A stretch of DNA of 64,000 bases from assembly GCA_963836405.1 (NCBI GenBank), contig CAWIJL010000013.1, forward strand, positions 186,001 to 250,000. The letters run 5' to 3'. The position numbers and the translations under genes were made by a program. Shown here one piece after another: positions 43,447 through 52,396 of this stretch (positions are counted from its first letter, which is position 1; every line of letters starts with the position of its first letter). Under the pieces are notes generated by a model, which was given only the letters and a program-made list of their open reading frames with translations, ran no database searches and had not been told where the DNA came from. Source of the stretch: CAWIJJ01 sp963836405 (GTDB taxonomy: Bacteria; Acidobacteriota; Terriglobia; Bryobacterales; Bryobacteraceae).

Positions 43447-46400
43447 TCAGAACACGAACTTCAACGCGAGCTGCATCTGCCGCATGTTGGTCTTCGTCCC
43501 TGTGATCGTGCCGAACGCATTGCTGTTGTTGACATTCGTATTGGGGTTAGCCCAATTCGGATGGTTCAAAGCATTAAAAGCTTCCCAGCGGAATTGCAGG
43601 TAATGCCGTTCGCTGAACATGAAGTTCTTGAGCAGCGAGGCATCGAAACTGAACAGCCCCGGCCCTATCAGCGTGTTGCGCCCGACATTGCCGAAGGTTC
43701 CTTCCGGTTGCACCTGGAAGGCCGCCAGGTTGTAATAGGCGGCGGTGGTGGGATCGGACAAATAGGGGCTGACCCCGGTCGCATTCGGCCTGTCGAAACC
43801 GCCGCCCGTCTTGGACTGATCGCGCCCGCCGATCGTCACCGTGATCGGAAAGCCCGTCTGCGCCGTGACGATCCCGCCCACCTGCCATCCTCCGGCGATA
43901 CCGTCCAGCAGGGCGCTGCCGGTCGAGAAAGCGCGACCCCTCCCAAAGGGAATGTCGTACAGCACCGAACTCACGAAACGGTGGGCCGTGTGGAAGCTCG
44001 ACAGGCCGTACTCGCAGTTGCGGCAGTAGCTGTTCTGCGGGAAGAGCGTGTCGCCGTCGTGGGTGCGGATCGCGCTGCCGGTGTCGGTGGCTCGCGACCA
44101 CGTGTAGCCGAACAGGTACGTCAGTCCCGCGCTGTAACGCTTGGTGAGTTTCGCGGAAAATGCGTTGTACTTGCCGTAGCCGCCGTTATCCACCAGTTGA
44201 ATGCGCCCGAACTCCGGGAAAGGAGAGCGTTGCGCGATCGGCACGCTCTGCGGTCCGGGCAGCGCCTCGTTGACCGCGATCAGTTGCTCCAGGTGGCGAA
44301 GCTGGCTGCCCTCGTATCCGAGTTCCAGAATCTGGCGGGCCGGCAATTCGTACTGCACGTTGAACAGGTACATGTAAGTAGTCGGCGTGCGCCGGTTGTA
44401 CTCGTTGGCGAACGAGTACGGCGTCGGCACGACGGCTTTTGCGCCGGCCAGGCCCGCGAAGGAATTGCCGATCGTGTAGAGCGTGTTCCCGATGGATTCG
44501 AAACGCGTGCGGCCTGCCAGGTTGCGCGCCATGTCGAAGCGCGGGTTCCCCGTATCCTGCGAATAAAAGATTCCGGAACCGGCGCGCAGCACCAGTTTCG
44601 GACTCACGTTCCACGTGATCCCCAGCCGCGGCGCGAAATTGGTGTAATCGGTGCGGACCAGGCGCTCGCCCAATGACCCGTCGCGCGCCAGCTTGATATT
44701 TGGCCACACCAGGTTGACGCCCTCGAGCGGTTCGCCCGTCCCCTGCCGCAGGAAGTAAGGATGCAGGTTGGGGTCCGCCACCGGTCCGGAGCGGATGTTC
44801 GCCGGAATCGCCACCGTGAACAGCTTGCCGGTCGTATCCTTCCAGGGAGGCGTGAGCTCGTAGCGCAGCCCGATGTTCACGGTCACCTTGGAGGCCATCT
44901 TCCAGACATCGTCCACATACCAGGCATAGCTCCAGTTGCGGAACGCGGCCTGGGCGATGGCGACGGCCGCCTCGGCCCGTTTCGTCTGCCCCAGCAGGAA
45001 GTCCGCGAACGCGTCTCCCCCGCTGGCCGCCAGCGCGCCGGAAGCGTTCTTCACGGTGGTGGCGGTGGCGTTGATGTCGAACAGGAAGGAGCCGCGCGCA
45101 AACTGGTTGCCCACCTGGTTGAACTCGTCGCGCCGCACCTCTCCACCGAACCGGATCGAGTGGGCGCCGCCCATCCAACTGAAGTTATCGACGAATTGCA
45201 TCGAGTGGTTGTCGTTGGCGTACGGCCCTTCGGAGTCGTCTCCGAAGCCGCTGTAATTGGTGATTGCCACCGAAGGGATGCCCCACGTTACCGGTTCGCC
45301 GCCCTTCAGGCCCGGAATCCCCAGCTCGGTGACTACGTCGCGCTTGAAAGCCAGCTCGCGTCCGGCCGAGTTGAAGAAGCTGGTGTAACCGAAGCGCGCC
45401 TCGTTCACCGTGGACGGCGAGAAGATGCGGACGTTCGAGCCCATGTACTGCTCCACGTTGGTCAGCACCTGGAATCCGTTCAGGTAGAGCGCCTCGTTGA
45501 GCTGGTTCTCGTCGCCCCAACTATACCGGCCGAACCATTGCGACCGCGAGGACTCGGCAAAGTCCATCCGCAGAATGAACTGGTCCTTGTTCACAGGCCT
45601 TCCCTGCGAGATCTGGTGGTTGTTGCGCAAGGTGGAATTGGGAAGGTTCGGCGCCGGGTAGAACTCCAGCAGCTTCTTGGCAAACGGGTCTATTGCCCCG
45701 GACGGAATCATATTGCCGGCGAACGGCTCGGCTGTCACCGTGCCGTCGGGGTTCACCACGCGGGTCGCAGGATTGTAAATGACGGTGCCGCGCGCAAGGA
45801 GTTCGCTGAAGTCTCCGGTCCGCATGGCCGCGCTCGGCAGATTGTAGATGCCCTGCACCTGCCGCCGCTGCCGGAATGCCTCGTAATTGGACATGAAGAA
45901 CAGCCGGTCTCTGCCGTTGAATAGCTTCGGGATCCATACCGGCCCGCCCAGCGTAAACCCGTACTGGTTCCACTTGAACGGATCCTTGACCACCGGCTTC
46001 GAAGTGAATGCGTAGTTGCTGGCATCGAGCTTGTCGTTGCGCAGAAACTCGAACGCGGTTCCATGGAACGCGTTGGTCCCGGGTTTGGTCGAAACGTTGA
46101 TCTGCGTGGCCTGCCTGCCGAACTCCGCCGGATACACGCCGGTCTGGACTTTGAATTCCTGCAGCGCGTCGATCGAGGGTTGAATGATGTACGTGTTGAA
46201 ATTGGGGTCGGTGTTGTTCACTCCGTCCAGCGAAAACTGGTTGAAGTAACTGCGCTGCCCGCTGACCGAAATGTTCTGCGAAGCGCGGTCGCCGCCCTGC
46301 CGCGATCCGGCCTGTCCCGCGCTGCCGAAACCGTACGAAACGTTGGGCGAAAGCGACACGAGCTGCAGATAGTTACGCCCGTTCAGCGGCAGCTCGACGA

Positions 46401-46815
46401 TCCGCTTGTTTTCGATCACCGTGCCCACCGTGGCGTTCTCCGTCGATAGCAACTGCGCGTTGGCCGAAACTTCCACTGCTTCGCTCACCTGCCCGACCAC
46501 CAGTTCGAAATCCAGGCGGGCATTCTGCTGGACCTGCAATTCAACGCTTTTGGCGGAAGCCACCTTGAATCCCGGCTTCGCTACCCGGATGTCGTAGGTG
46601 CCGGGTGGCATCGAAGGAAACGAGTACAGGCCCGCGTCGTTGGTGATGGTTTTTCGCGCGACGTTCGTCGCCGAGTTGATAACTGTAACTTCGGCGGCCG
46701 GAACAACCGCGCTTTGAGCGTCCCGGATTTCACCGGCGATACTGCCGAAGGTCTGGCCGTACGCGGCCGCGGCAACCCACAGCATACACGTTCCCACGAA
46801 CAGCTTAGTTCGCAT
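43447..46815 (-). CDS. TonB-dependent receptor, Oar-like, with carboxypeptidase-regulatory domain
   Basis: A 1122-residue outer-membrane receptor. The signal peptide is about residues 1-20 (TKLFVGTCMLWVAAAAYG). A CarboxypepD_reg domain follows (GSIAGEIRDAQSAVVPAAEVTVIN, then YDIRVAKPGFK) to about residue 105. The plug domain shows VEVSANAQLLSTENATVGTVIENKRIVELPLNGRNYLQLV, a stretch recurrent in acidobacterial receptors. The barrel ends QLALKFVF, with terminal Phe. It imports an unknown substrate with TonB energy. It lies 148 bp upstream of the isomerase/epimerase gene on the same strand, so both may serve the same sugar. A short hydrophilic loop with GGDRASQNISVSG is present near residue 170. 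Confidence 0.92.
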   Translation of the reverse strand: MRTKLFVGTCMLWVAAAAYGQTFGSIAGEIRDAQSAVVPAAEVTVINSATNVARKTITNDAGLYSFPSMPPGTYDIRVAKPGFKVASAKSVELQVQQNARLDFELVVGQVSEAVEVSANAQLLSTENATVGTVIENKRIVELPLNGRNYLQLVSLSPNVSYGFGSAGQAGSRQGGDRASQNISVSGQRSYFNQFSLDGVNNTDPNFNTYIIQPSIDALQEFKVQTGVYPAEFGRQATQINVSTKPGTNAFHGTAFEFLRNDKLDASNYAFTSKPVVKDPFKWNQYGFTLGGPVWIPKLFNGRDRLFFMSNYEAFRQRRQVQGIYNLPSAAMRTGDFSELLARGTVIYNPATRVVNPDGTVTAEPFAGNMIPSGAIDPFAKKLLEFYPAPNLPNSTLRNNHQISQGRPVNKDQFILRMDFAESSRSQWFGRYSWGDENQLNEALYLNGFQVLTNVEQYMGSNVRIFSPSTVNEARFGYTSFFNSAGRELAFKRDVVTELGIPGLKGGEPVTWGIPSVAITNYSGFGDDSEGPYANDNHSMQFVDNFSWMGGAHSIRFGGEVRRDEFNQVGNQFARGSFLFDINATATTVKNASGALAASGGDAFADFLLGQTKRAEAAVAIAQAAFRNWSYAWYVDDVWKMASKVTVNIGLRYELTPPWKDTTGKLFTVAIPANIRSGPVADPNLHPYFLRQGTGEPLEGVNLVWPNIKLARDGSLGERLVRTDYTNFAPRLGITWNVSPKLVLRAGSGIFYSQDTGNPRFDMARNLAGRTRFESIGNTLYTIGNSFAGLAGAKAVVPTPYSFANEYNRRTPTTYMYLFNVQYELPARQILELGYEGSQLRHLEQLIAVNEALPGPQSVPIAQRSPFPEFGRIQLVDNGGYGKYNAFSAKLTKRYSAGLTYLFGYTWSRATDTGSAIRTHDGDTLFPQNSYCRNCEYGLSSFHTAHRFVSSVLYDIPFGRGRAFSTGSALLDGIAGGWQVGGIVTAQTGFPITVTIGGRDQSKTGGGFDRPNATGVSPYLSDPTTAAYYNLAAFQVQPEGTFGNVGRNTLIGPGLFSFDASLLKNFMFSERHYLQFRWEAFNALNHPNWANPNTNVNNSNAFGTITGTKTNMRQMQLALKFVF

Positions 46816-47040
46816 TTCATCCCCCTCGAGTGAAAATCCCCTAATCGCACATCGGCCCTGCGCCCGTGGAGTGCCGGCCGAGAACGAGTGTGCGCTACTC
46901 TATCAAATCGCTCGCGGCTCTGGCAAGACTGGCGTCATCGCCTGCTTGGGCTTCGCCGCACAATTCCGAGTATTTGGCAGGCGATGTGCTCACCAACTTT
47001 CTTACCGCATCGCGCATCAGAAGCAAGGAGGCATGGATGT

Positions 47041-47220
47041 GCCGGCAAGAAAGCCCGCGGAAATCTGCAGGCCGGCGATATTGCGCTCATGCACACCGAA
47101 TGGACCGTTCCGGTGCTGCAGCAAACTTCGCAATATGCTATCGAAGTTGCACGCCGTCAGCCGGACGGCAGTTGGTGTTGGCTCATTGGAGACCCGTTCA
47201 CGGTTGGGAAGTATCGATAA
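47041..47220 (+). pseudogene. remnant of a DUF4440/SnoaL-like protein
   Basis: An open stretch without a supported start encodes LQAGDIALMHTEWTVPVL, then YAIEVARRQPDGSWCWLIGDPF, which resembles the C-terminal strands of SnoaL-like/DUF4440 proteins. The N-terminal half cannot be found in the same frame. It looks like a truncated gene just upstream of the ECF sigma factor gene, whose own C-terminus has a SnoaL-like domain. Otherwise the 436-base space between the TonB receptor and the sigma gene holds nothing I can identify. Confidence 0.45.
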
Positions 47221-47251
47221 ACGTGGCCGCGGAGGACGGAAGAATCAATTC

Positions 47252-48232
47252 ATGGTAGAGAACATCGATCGGCTCGAAATGCATCGGACCGTGCTGATGG
47301 GGCATTGCTACCGGATGCTCGGCTCCGCGGTGGATGCCGAAGATGCCACGCAGGAAGCCATGATTCGTGCGTGGAAAAGCATCGATCGCTTCGACGGCAG
47401 GGCCTCCCTGAAGACGTGGCTCTATCGCATCGCCACCAATGTGTGCCTGGACGAGCTGTCCAGCCGCGGGCGGCGTGCCCGGCCCTTCGAGGAAGGGGAC
47501 CCGTCGTCGGGGACTCCCTCGGTCGAAGCGTTGGTTGAGCGGCCGCGGTCGCATTGGTTGGAGCCGGTGGCGGATGCTCGCGTGATCCCCGCGGACGCCG
47601 GCCCCGCCGAACAACTGATCCTGCGCCAGACCATCCACCTCGCGTTTGTCGCGGCGCTCCAGCACCTTGCACCGAGGCAGCGGGCGGCTCTGCTGTTGAC
47701 CGAAGTGCTCGGGCTGTCCGCCGCGGAGGTGGCCGAGACACTATCCACCTCAATCGCGGCGGTCAATAGCGCCCTCCAACGTGCCCGCGCTACCCTTGCG
47801 CAGCGCCGTGAGAATGCACCCGCGGACCTGTCCCCGGCTCAGCAGGATCTCCTCGACCGCTACCTGAAAGCGTTCGAGGCCTATGACACCGATGAGCTCG
47901 TCTCGTTATTACGCGAAGACGCCGTGCTGAACATGCCGCCATTCACGCTGTGGATTCAGGGGCAGCGCGAGATTCATGCCTGGCTCAATGGACTGGGCAG
48001 TGGCTGCCGCGGCTCCCGCCTGATCGCGACTGCGGCCTGTGGGTCTCCGGCGTTCGCCCAGTACCGCGCCAACCCAGAAGGCGGCCACAAGGCATGGGCG
48101 CTGATCGTCCTCGAATTGGACGGAGATCGGATCGGAACCCTGACCTCGTTTCTCGACGTCGAAGCGATCTTCCCTCGATTCCATCTGCCGCTTACGCTTC
48201 CCGCGGCAACTGGCTCTGTTTCAACCCCTTAG
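47252..48232 (+). CDS. ECF sigma factor with C-terminal SnoaL-like domain (SigG/TIGR02960-like)
   Basis: About 326 residues from the ATG at 47252; the frame is open upstream but the ATG begins the usual sigma N-terminus. Region 2 is clear (MGHCYRMLGSAVDAEDATQEAMIRAWKSIDRFDGRASLKTWLYRIATNVCLDEL). Region 4 has LHLAPRQRAALLLTEVLGLSAAEVAETLSTSIAAVNSALQRARATL, the helix-turn-helix. Residues of about 195-326 form a SnoaL-like domain (YLKAFEAYDTDELVSLLREDAVLNMPPF), which in related sigma factors replaces an anti-sigma factor and may sense a small molecule. The DoxX-like gene 81 bp downstream is the likely target. Confidence 0.88.
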   Translation: MVENIDRLEMHRTVLMGHCYRMLGSAVDAEDATQEAMIRAWKSIDRFDGRASLKTWLYRIATNVCLDELSSRGRRARPFEEGDPSSGTPSVEALVERPRSHWLEPVADARVIPADAGPAEQLILRQTIHLAFVAALQHLAPRQRAALLLTEVLGLSAAEVAETLSTSIAAVNSALQRARATLAQRRENAPADLSPAQQDLLDRYLKAFEAYDTDELVSLLREDAVLNMPPFTLWIQGQREIHAWLNGLGSGCRGSRLIATAACGSPAFAQYRANPEGGHKAWALIVLELDGDRIGTLTSFLDVEAIFPRFHLPLTLPAATGSVSTP

Positions 48233-48313
48233 AGCAGCCGATAGTTTTTTCGCTTGTCACCGATGAGTTCGTGCGGCTGCCCCGGTCTACACACTCGAAA
48301 GGAAACAATCGAA

Positions 48314-48757
48314 ATGACCACTCCGATAGACGCCGGCCAAACACCATGGGAAGCAGCCTCGTCGCCATCGGCCAAAACCTCGCGCGGAGCCCTTTGGGCC
48401 GGAAGAATTCTCGGCGGCCTGCCGGCGCTGTTCCTCGTCCTGGACGGCGCCATGAAGCTGTTCAAGCCTGCCGTCGTGGTCGAAGGCACGATGCAGCTAG
48501 GTTATCCGGAATCGTGCATTATCGCACTCGGCATCGTCCTCCTGATCGGCACGATCCTCTATCTCGTCCCGCGCACTGCCGTTCTCGGCGCGATTCTGCT
48601 CACCGGGTACCTCGGCGGCGCTGTCGCGACGCACGTGCGTGTGAGCGATGGCTGGTTCAATATGCTGTTCCCGGTATTTTTCGGCGCCCTGTTGTGGGGC
48701 GGCTTGTGGTTTCGCGATGCACGGGTGCGCAACCTGCTGCCGTTCGTCGGGGCATAA
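48314..48757 (+). CDS. DoxX-like family membrane protein
   Basis: About 147 residues from the ATG at 48314, which is preceded by AAAGGAAA; an in-frame ATG at 48254 lacks this. Four hydrophobic segments are visible (LGGLPALFLVLDGAMKLF, SCIIALGIVLLIGTILYLV, AVLGAILLTGYLGGAVATHVR, LFPVFFGALLWGGLWF). The GLPALFLVLDGAMKLF and YLGGAVATHVR segments are typical DoxX/DUF6632-type features. It lies directly after the ECF sigma gene, which suggests co-regulation, as in many SnoaL-sigma/DoxX pairs. Function in oxidative or membrane stress is assumed from the family and is not shown by the sequence. Confidence 0.82.
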   Translation: MTTPIDAGQTPWEAASSPSAKTSRGALWAGRILGGLPALFLVLDGAMKLFKPAVVVEGTMQLGYPESCIIALGIVLLIGTILYLVPRTAVLGAILLTGYLGGAVATHVRVSDGWFNMLFPVFFGALLWGGLWFRDARVRNLLPFVGA

Positions 48758-48876
48758 CGTCCCATCATGGACCGCCAGGGCCGCCCATCGTCGGACCCCG
48801 CATCGATTGCGAATCGGTGGAAGAAATCGACCGCTTGTTCGCAGCCGGCCCGGAATAGCCACCCTGATTCCGAAGT

Positions 48877-48904
48877 CGGTGGCCGGACATCTGCCCGGCC
48901 ACCG
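48877..48904 (+). terminator. perfect inverted repeat between convergent DoxX and TonB receptor genes
   Basis: CGGTGGCCGG (48877-48886) and CCGGCCACCG (48895-48904) form a perfect 10-bp stem with an 8-base loop. It lies 119 bases after the DoxX stop and 5 bases from the stop of the minus-strand receptor. It is symmetrical and could end transcription from both sides. No T-run follows on either strand. Confidence 0.5.
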
Positions 48905-48909
48905 TCTCC

Positions 48910-51900
48910 TTAAAAGGTCAGCTTCAGACCGAGGTTGATCGCACGCGGACCGGTCCCGCCCACGCCCTGACCGGTGACCAGGCCCGCCAGGGTACCGGTC
49001 ACACGGCCGAAATTCGCGTCGCCCAGCGTGGTGTTGGGATTCCCGAACGCCGGGGTATTGGTGATGTTGGTCGCCTCCGCGCGAAACTCGAGCTTCACTC
49101 GCTCGCTGATCTCGAACCGGCGGAAGAGGGATAGGTCGAAGTTGCCCAGGCCGGGGCCGTTGAAGTTGTTGCGCCCGGATGTGCCGAACCGGCCCGTTGT
49201 GCCGAGCGGCGGATTCTGGAGAAAGCAGGACGAGGTCACCGGCACGCAACCCGTCGTGTCAAACCACGTCGCGGTCCCGCTGGTCCCGGCCACCACGTGC
49301 GTGATCTTCACGTCGCCGATAAGGTCCGGGGTGAAGCTGCTGCCGGGCGTGTTGGCGGCGGCGTTGCTCCCGAACGTCAGCGGGCGTCCGGTCATCAGGC
49401 TGAGAATCCCGTTGAGCTGCCAGCCGCCGGCAATCCAGCGCGCCGCGCCATTCTGAAGCCACGGCTTGCCTTTGCCGAACGGCAGCTCCCAGACGAAGCT
49501 TTCGGTGAAGTTGTGAGTGCGGTCGAAGTCGAGCCGCGCGTAGCTGCGCTCCGGCTGGATGTAGTTCCACAACCCACCGTCCTCGGACGAGAATCCCATG
49601 GCCTTGCCCCACGTGTAGGCATTCGTCATGAGGAAGCCGCCGCTGAAACGGCGATCGAACTTCACCTGGAGACTGTTGAAGTTGTTGCTGTAGCCCGCGT
49701 AGCGGTAGTTGATGTCGGTGTTCCGGTTATCGCGGACGAAGTACGGCTTGCCCGCCGAGCCGGAGCCGAACACGAACGACGCGTTCAGGTTGTAGGTGAC
49801 GGGAGCGCGCACGGTGTGGTTGGCAACGTAGGCGATATCGAGCGTGAAGTTCATCGGCAACTGCCGCTGGAACGCCGCGTTCCACGATTGGATGTAGCCC
49901 TCGTGATAGTCCAGCGGAATGTAGCTCGCAATGGTCTGCGCGAGGAGCTGGGGCGTGTTGGCCGGGATGATCCCGTTATCGGGTATGTTCGCCGGGGCCA
50001 GCGACGGGAAGCCCGTGCCCATGTTGAGGACCTGGCCAGACGGCGTCACCGCGAAGCCGTAGCTGTTGGTGGTTCCGTAGGAGTTGGTCTGCTTCACGGG
50101 AAAGTTGTCCCAGGCGTACTTGTTGTCCGGGAACGGAATCCAGCTGATGCCGTATCCGGCACGGATCACCGTCTTGGAATTAAGACGGTAGGACGCGCCG
50201 ATGCGCGGCGAAAAGCCCGTGTAATAGGTCTTGCGGCCGAGGTTCATCGGGTTGTTGCCATAGCCCGCGACGACCAAACTGTTCGTCGCCGGGTCGTAAT
50301 TCGAAAAACCGCCCTTGAGGCGCGGCGTGGCCGGCGGGTAGAAATCGTGGCGCAGGCCCAGGTCGACGGTCAGTTTCTGGCTGACCTGCCACTTATCCTG
50401 GAAATAGCTGAAGACCATCCAGGCGCGATAAGCCGGGAACTGGATTGCGAGGTCGCGCCGGACCGTGTTCGGCACGTCCAGCAGGAAGCTGGCCAGACCG
50501 TTCACCTGCGACTGCACCGCGGCGCCCGGGGTAGACGTCTGGTTGTTGCCGAAAACGAACTCGCCGCGCGGGCCGCCCGCGTCCTGCGTTTGCAGCAGTT
50601 CGTCGCGGAGACGGCGGATGTCTACGCCCCACTTGAACGTGTGGTTGGACTTGATCTTGATCCAGTTGTTGACGAAGTCGATGTTGGTCTCGGCGCGATT
50701 CCACGGCAGGCTGTTGGCCCAGCCGACCAGGGGATTCGGATAGCCGCCCACGTTCATCGAACTGAGGCCGCTCGACCAGTCGTCGAGGTTGGCGCCCTTG
50801 ATACCGACCGCCTCCGCCGCGTTCGTGCCGTAGTCCAGGTTCTGCGCCTTGTTGCTGTACCGCCCGAGTCCCACGCGCGCTTCCATAAGGAATGTCGGCG
50901 AAAGGGTCCGGGTGTAGTTCACCGCGGTGCTCTGGGTGCGGTTAATGCCGGTGGCGGCGAAGCCCTTGCCCCCGCCGCCGTAGATGCCGAAGCGGCCCGG
51001 GTCCAGCACGACCGGGCGCTGGAAACTGTAGCGGACCGAGAAGCGGTCCTTATCGGACTGCTGGTGGTCGACTTTAACGTCGAACGAGTCCTGATCCTTC
51101 TTGCGCGTGGTGGAGCTGGCGTAGTTGTTGGTGATGACGCCGGGGATATTCTGCGCGGGCACGAAGGAGAGCAGCTTGGCCGCGATCGGGCTGATGAGGT
51201 TCGTCGGAATCTTGTTGTCCGGGAACGGCGTGCGCCCCACGCCCGTAGTGCGGTCGCCGGTGGTGGGGTCGTACACGCGGGCGGTCTGGCTGCTGAAGTC
51301 GCCGTTGCGGAACTCGGCCGTCGGCACCAGGATCAGGAAACCGTCGCCGCGCCGGTCGGCGATGCGCAGATAGTCGGCGAAGAAGAATGTGCGGTTCCTG
51401 ATGATCGGACCGCCGATGTTGCCGCCGAAGTAGTTGTACGTGGTGACGGGCTTGGACGGCTGAAAGGTCTCGCGGGCGATCAGGTGGCTGTTGTTGTGGA
51501 ACTCGTACGCGGCGCCGTGAATGCTGTTGGTGCCGGATTTCAAAATGATGTTGGTGACCGCGCCGCCGGCGCGGCCGAGCTCGGCCTCGTAGTTGGCCGT
51601 GGCGACGTCAACGTTCTGGAGCGCCTCGATAGGCGGGATCAGGACGGTCAGCAGGCCGGTGCGGTGGTTGTTGTCCACGCCCTCGAACTGCACGTTGTTG
51701 CCGAGCCGGCTGACGCCGTTCACCTGTGACGTCAGGGAGCCCTGTGAGTTGAAGAACTCCGAGTGCGGCGCAAAGGATCGCGTCGCGCCGGGCACCAGGT
51801 TCAGCATCGCCTGAAAGCTGCGGTTGTAGCCGACCGGCAGATTCGCGAGTTGCACGGTCTCGATCTTGCGGCCGATATCCACGCGGTCCGTCTGCAGTGC

Positions 51901-52275
51901 CGACGCTTCGGCGGTGACCTCGACCGTCTCGCTGATCTGGCCGGGCTGAAGCGCCAGGTCCACGCGGATAGTGGTGTTGACGGGAAGGTCCACTCCGCTG
52001 CGGGTGGCCTTTTTGAAGCCGGCCTGCTCGGCACTTACCGAGTACAAGCCAGGAGGGAGGTTCGGGAAGGAATAGTTGCCGCTTTCATTGGAGTTGGCGG
52101 TGCGGCTGACGCCGGTATTGGTTTCGGTGAGCACGACCTTGGCATTCTGAACCACCGCACCGGAAGCGTCGGTGATGGTTCCGACCAGGCTCGCCGTGAC
52201 GGCCTGCCCCCAAACGGTCCCGGCAATCGCACATGCCAGGAGAAGCAGGACGGAAATCGAACGTAGATTCTTCAT
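48910..52275 (-). CDS. TonB-dependent receptor, Oar-like, with carboxypeptidase-regulatory domain
   Basis: A 1121-residue receptor. The ATG at 52275 was chosen as it starts the signal peptide (MKNLRSISVLLLLACAIAGT) and has GAGGTTA before it; the open frame is 60 codons longer but gives a nonsense N-terminus. The Ig-like domain (GTITDASGAVVQNAKVVLTE, YSVSAEQAGF) covers about 25-105. The plug contains VEVTAEASALQTDRVDIGRKIETVQLANLPVGYN. The barrel ends INLGLKLTF. It takes up an unknown substrate. It is convergent with the DoxX gene and 121 bp downstream of the DUF169 gene on the same strand. It is similar in layout to the receptors at 3.1 and 43.4 kb but not closely related in the barrel. Confidence 0.92.
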   Translation of the reverse strand: MKNLRSISVLLLLACAIAGTVWGQAVTASLVGTITDASGAVVQNAKVVLTETNTGVSRTANSNESGNYSFPNLPPGLYSVSAEQAGFKKATRSGVDLPVNTTIRVDLALQPGQISETVEVTAEASALQTDRVDIGRKIETVQLANLPVGYNRSFQAMLNLVPGATRSFAPHSEFFNSQGSLTSQVNGVSRLGNNVQFEGVDNNHRTGLLTVLIPPIEALQNVDVATANYEAELGRAGGAVTNIILKSGTNSIHGAAYEFHNNSHLIARETFQPSKPVTTYNYFGGNIGGPIIRNRTFFFADYLRIADRRGDGFLILVPTAEFRNGDFSSQTARVYDPTTGDRTTGVGRTPFPDNKIPTNLISPIAAKLLSFVPAQNIPGVITNNYASSTTRKKDQDSFDVKVDHQQSDKDRFSVRYSFQRPVVLDPGRFGIYGGGGKGFAATGINRTQSTAVNYTRTLSPTFLMEARVGLGRYSNKAQNLDYGTNAAEAVGIKGANLDDWSSGLSSMNVGGYPNPLVGWANSLPWNRAETNIDFVNNWIKIKSNHTFKWGVDIRRLRDELLQTQDAGGPRGEFVFGNNQTSTPGAAVQSQVNGLASFLLDVPNTVRRDLAIQFPAYRAWMVFSYFQDKWQVSQKLTVDLGLRHDFYPPATPRLKGGFSNYDPATNSLVVAGYGNNPMNLGRKTYYTGFSPRIGASYRLNSKTVIRAGYGISWIPFPDNKYAWDNFPVKQTNSYGTTNSYGFAVTPSGQVLNMGTGFPSLAPANIPDNGIIPANTPQLLAQTIASYIPLDYHEGYIQSWNAAFQRQLPMNFTLDIAYVANHTVRAPVTYNLNASFVFGSGSAGKPYFVRDNRNTDINYRYAGYSNNFNSLQVKFDRRFSGGFLMTNAYTWGKAMGFSSEDGGLWNYIQPERSYARLDFDRTHNFTESFVWELPFGKGKPWLQNGAARWIAGGWQLNGILSLMTGRPLTFGSNAAANTPGSSFTPDLIGDVKITHVVAGTSGTATWFDTTGCVPVTSSCFLQNPPLGTTGRFGTSGRNNFNGPGLGNFDLSLFRRFEISERVKLEFRAEATNITNTPAFGNPNTTLGDANFGRVTGTLAGLVTGQGVGGTGPRAINLGLKLTF

Positions 52276-52396
52276 CGCTAACCTCGAAGTGACAGACTTG
52301 TTACCTGCGGGCGAACGAGTCCCGCAACCTGACATGAGATTATAGGACTTTCGGAAGCCGTTTGCCGAATGGTGCGATTCTGACAGAACTCGCAGA

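Noticed and set aside
48768..48858. A short frame ending GPRIDCESVEEIDRLFAAGPE after the DoxX gene
   Set aside because: It looks faintly protein-like but has no start, no family match that I can name, and is only about 30 codons long.
49297..51729. An 810-codon plus-strand open frame over the third TonB receptor
   Set aside because: It is a long antisense shadow, rich in Arg/Val/Ala repeats, with no recognisable domain.
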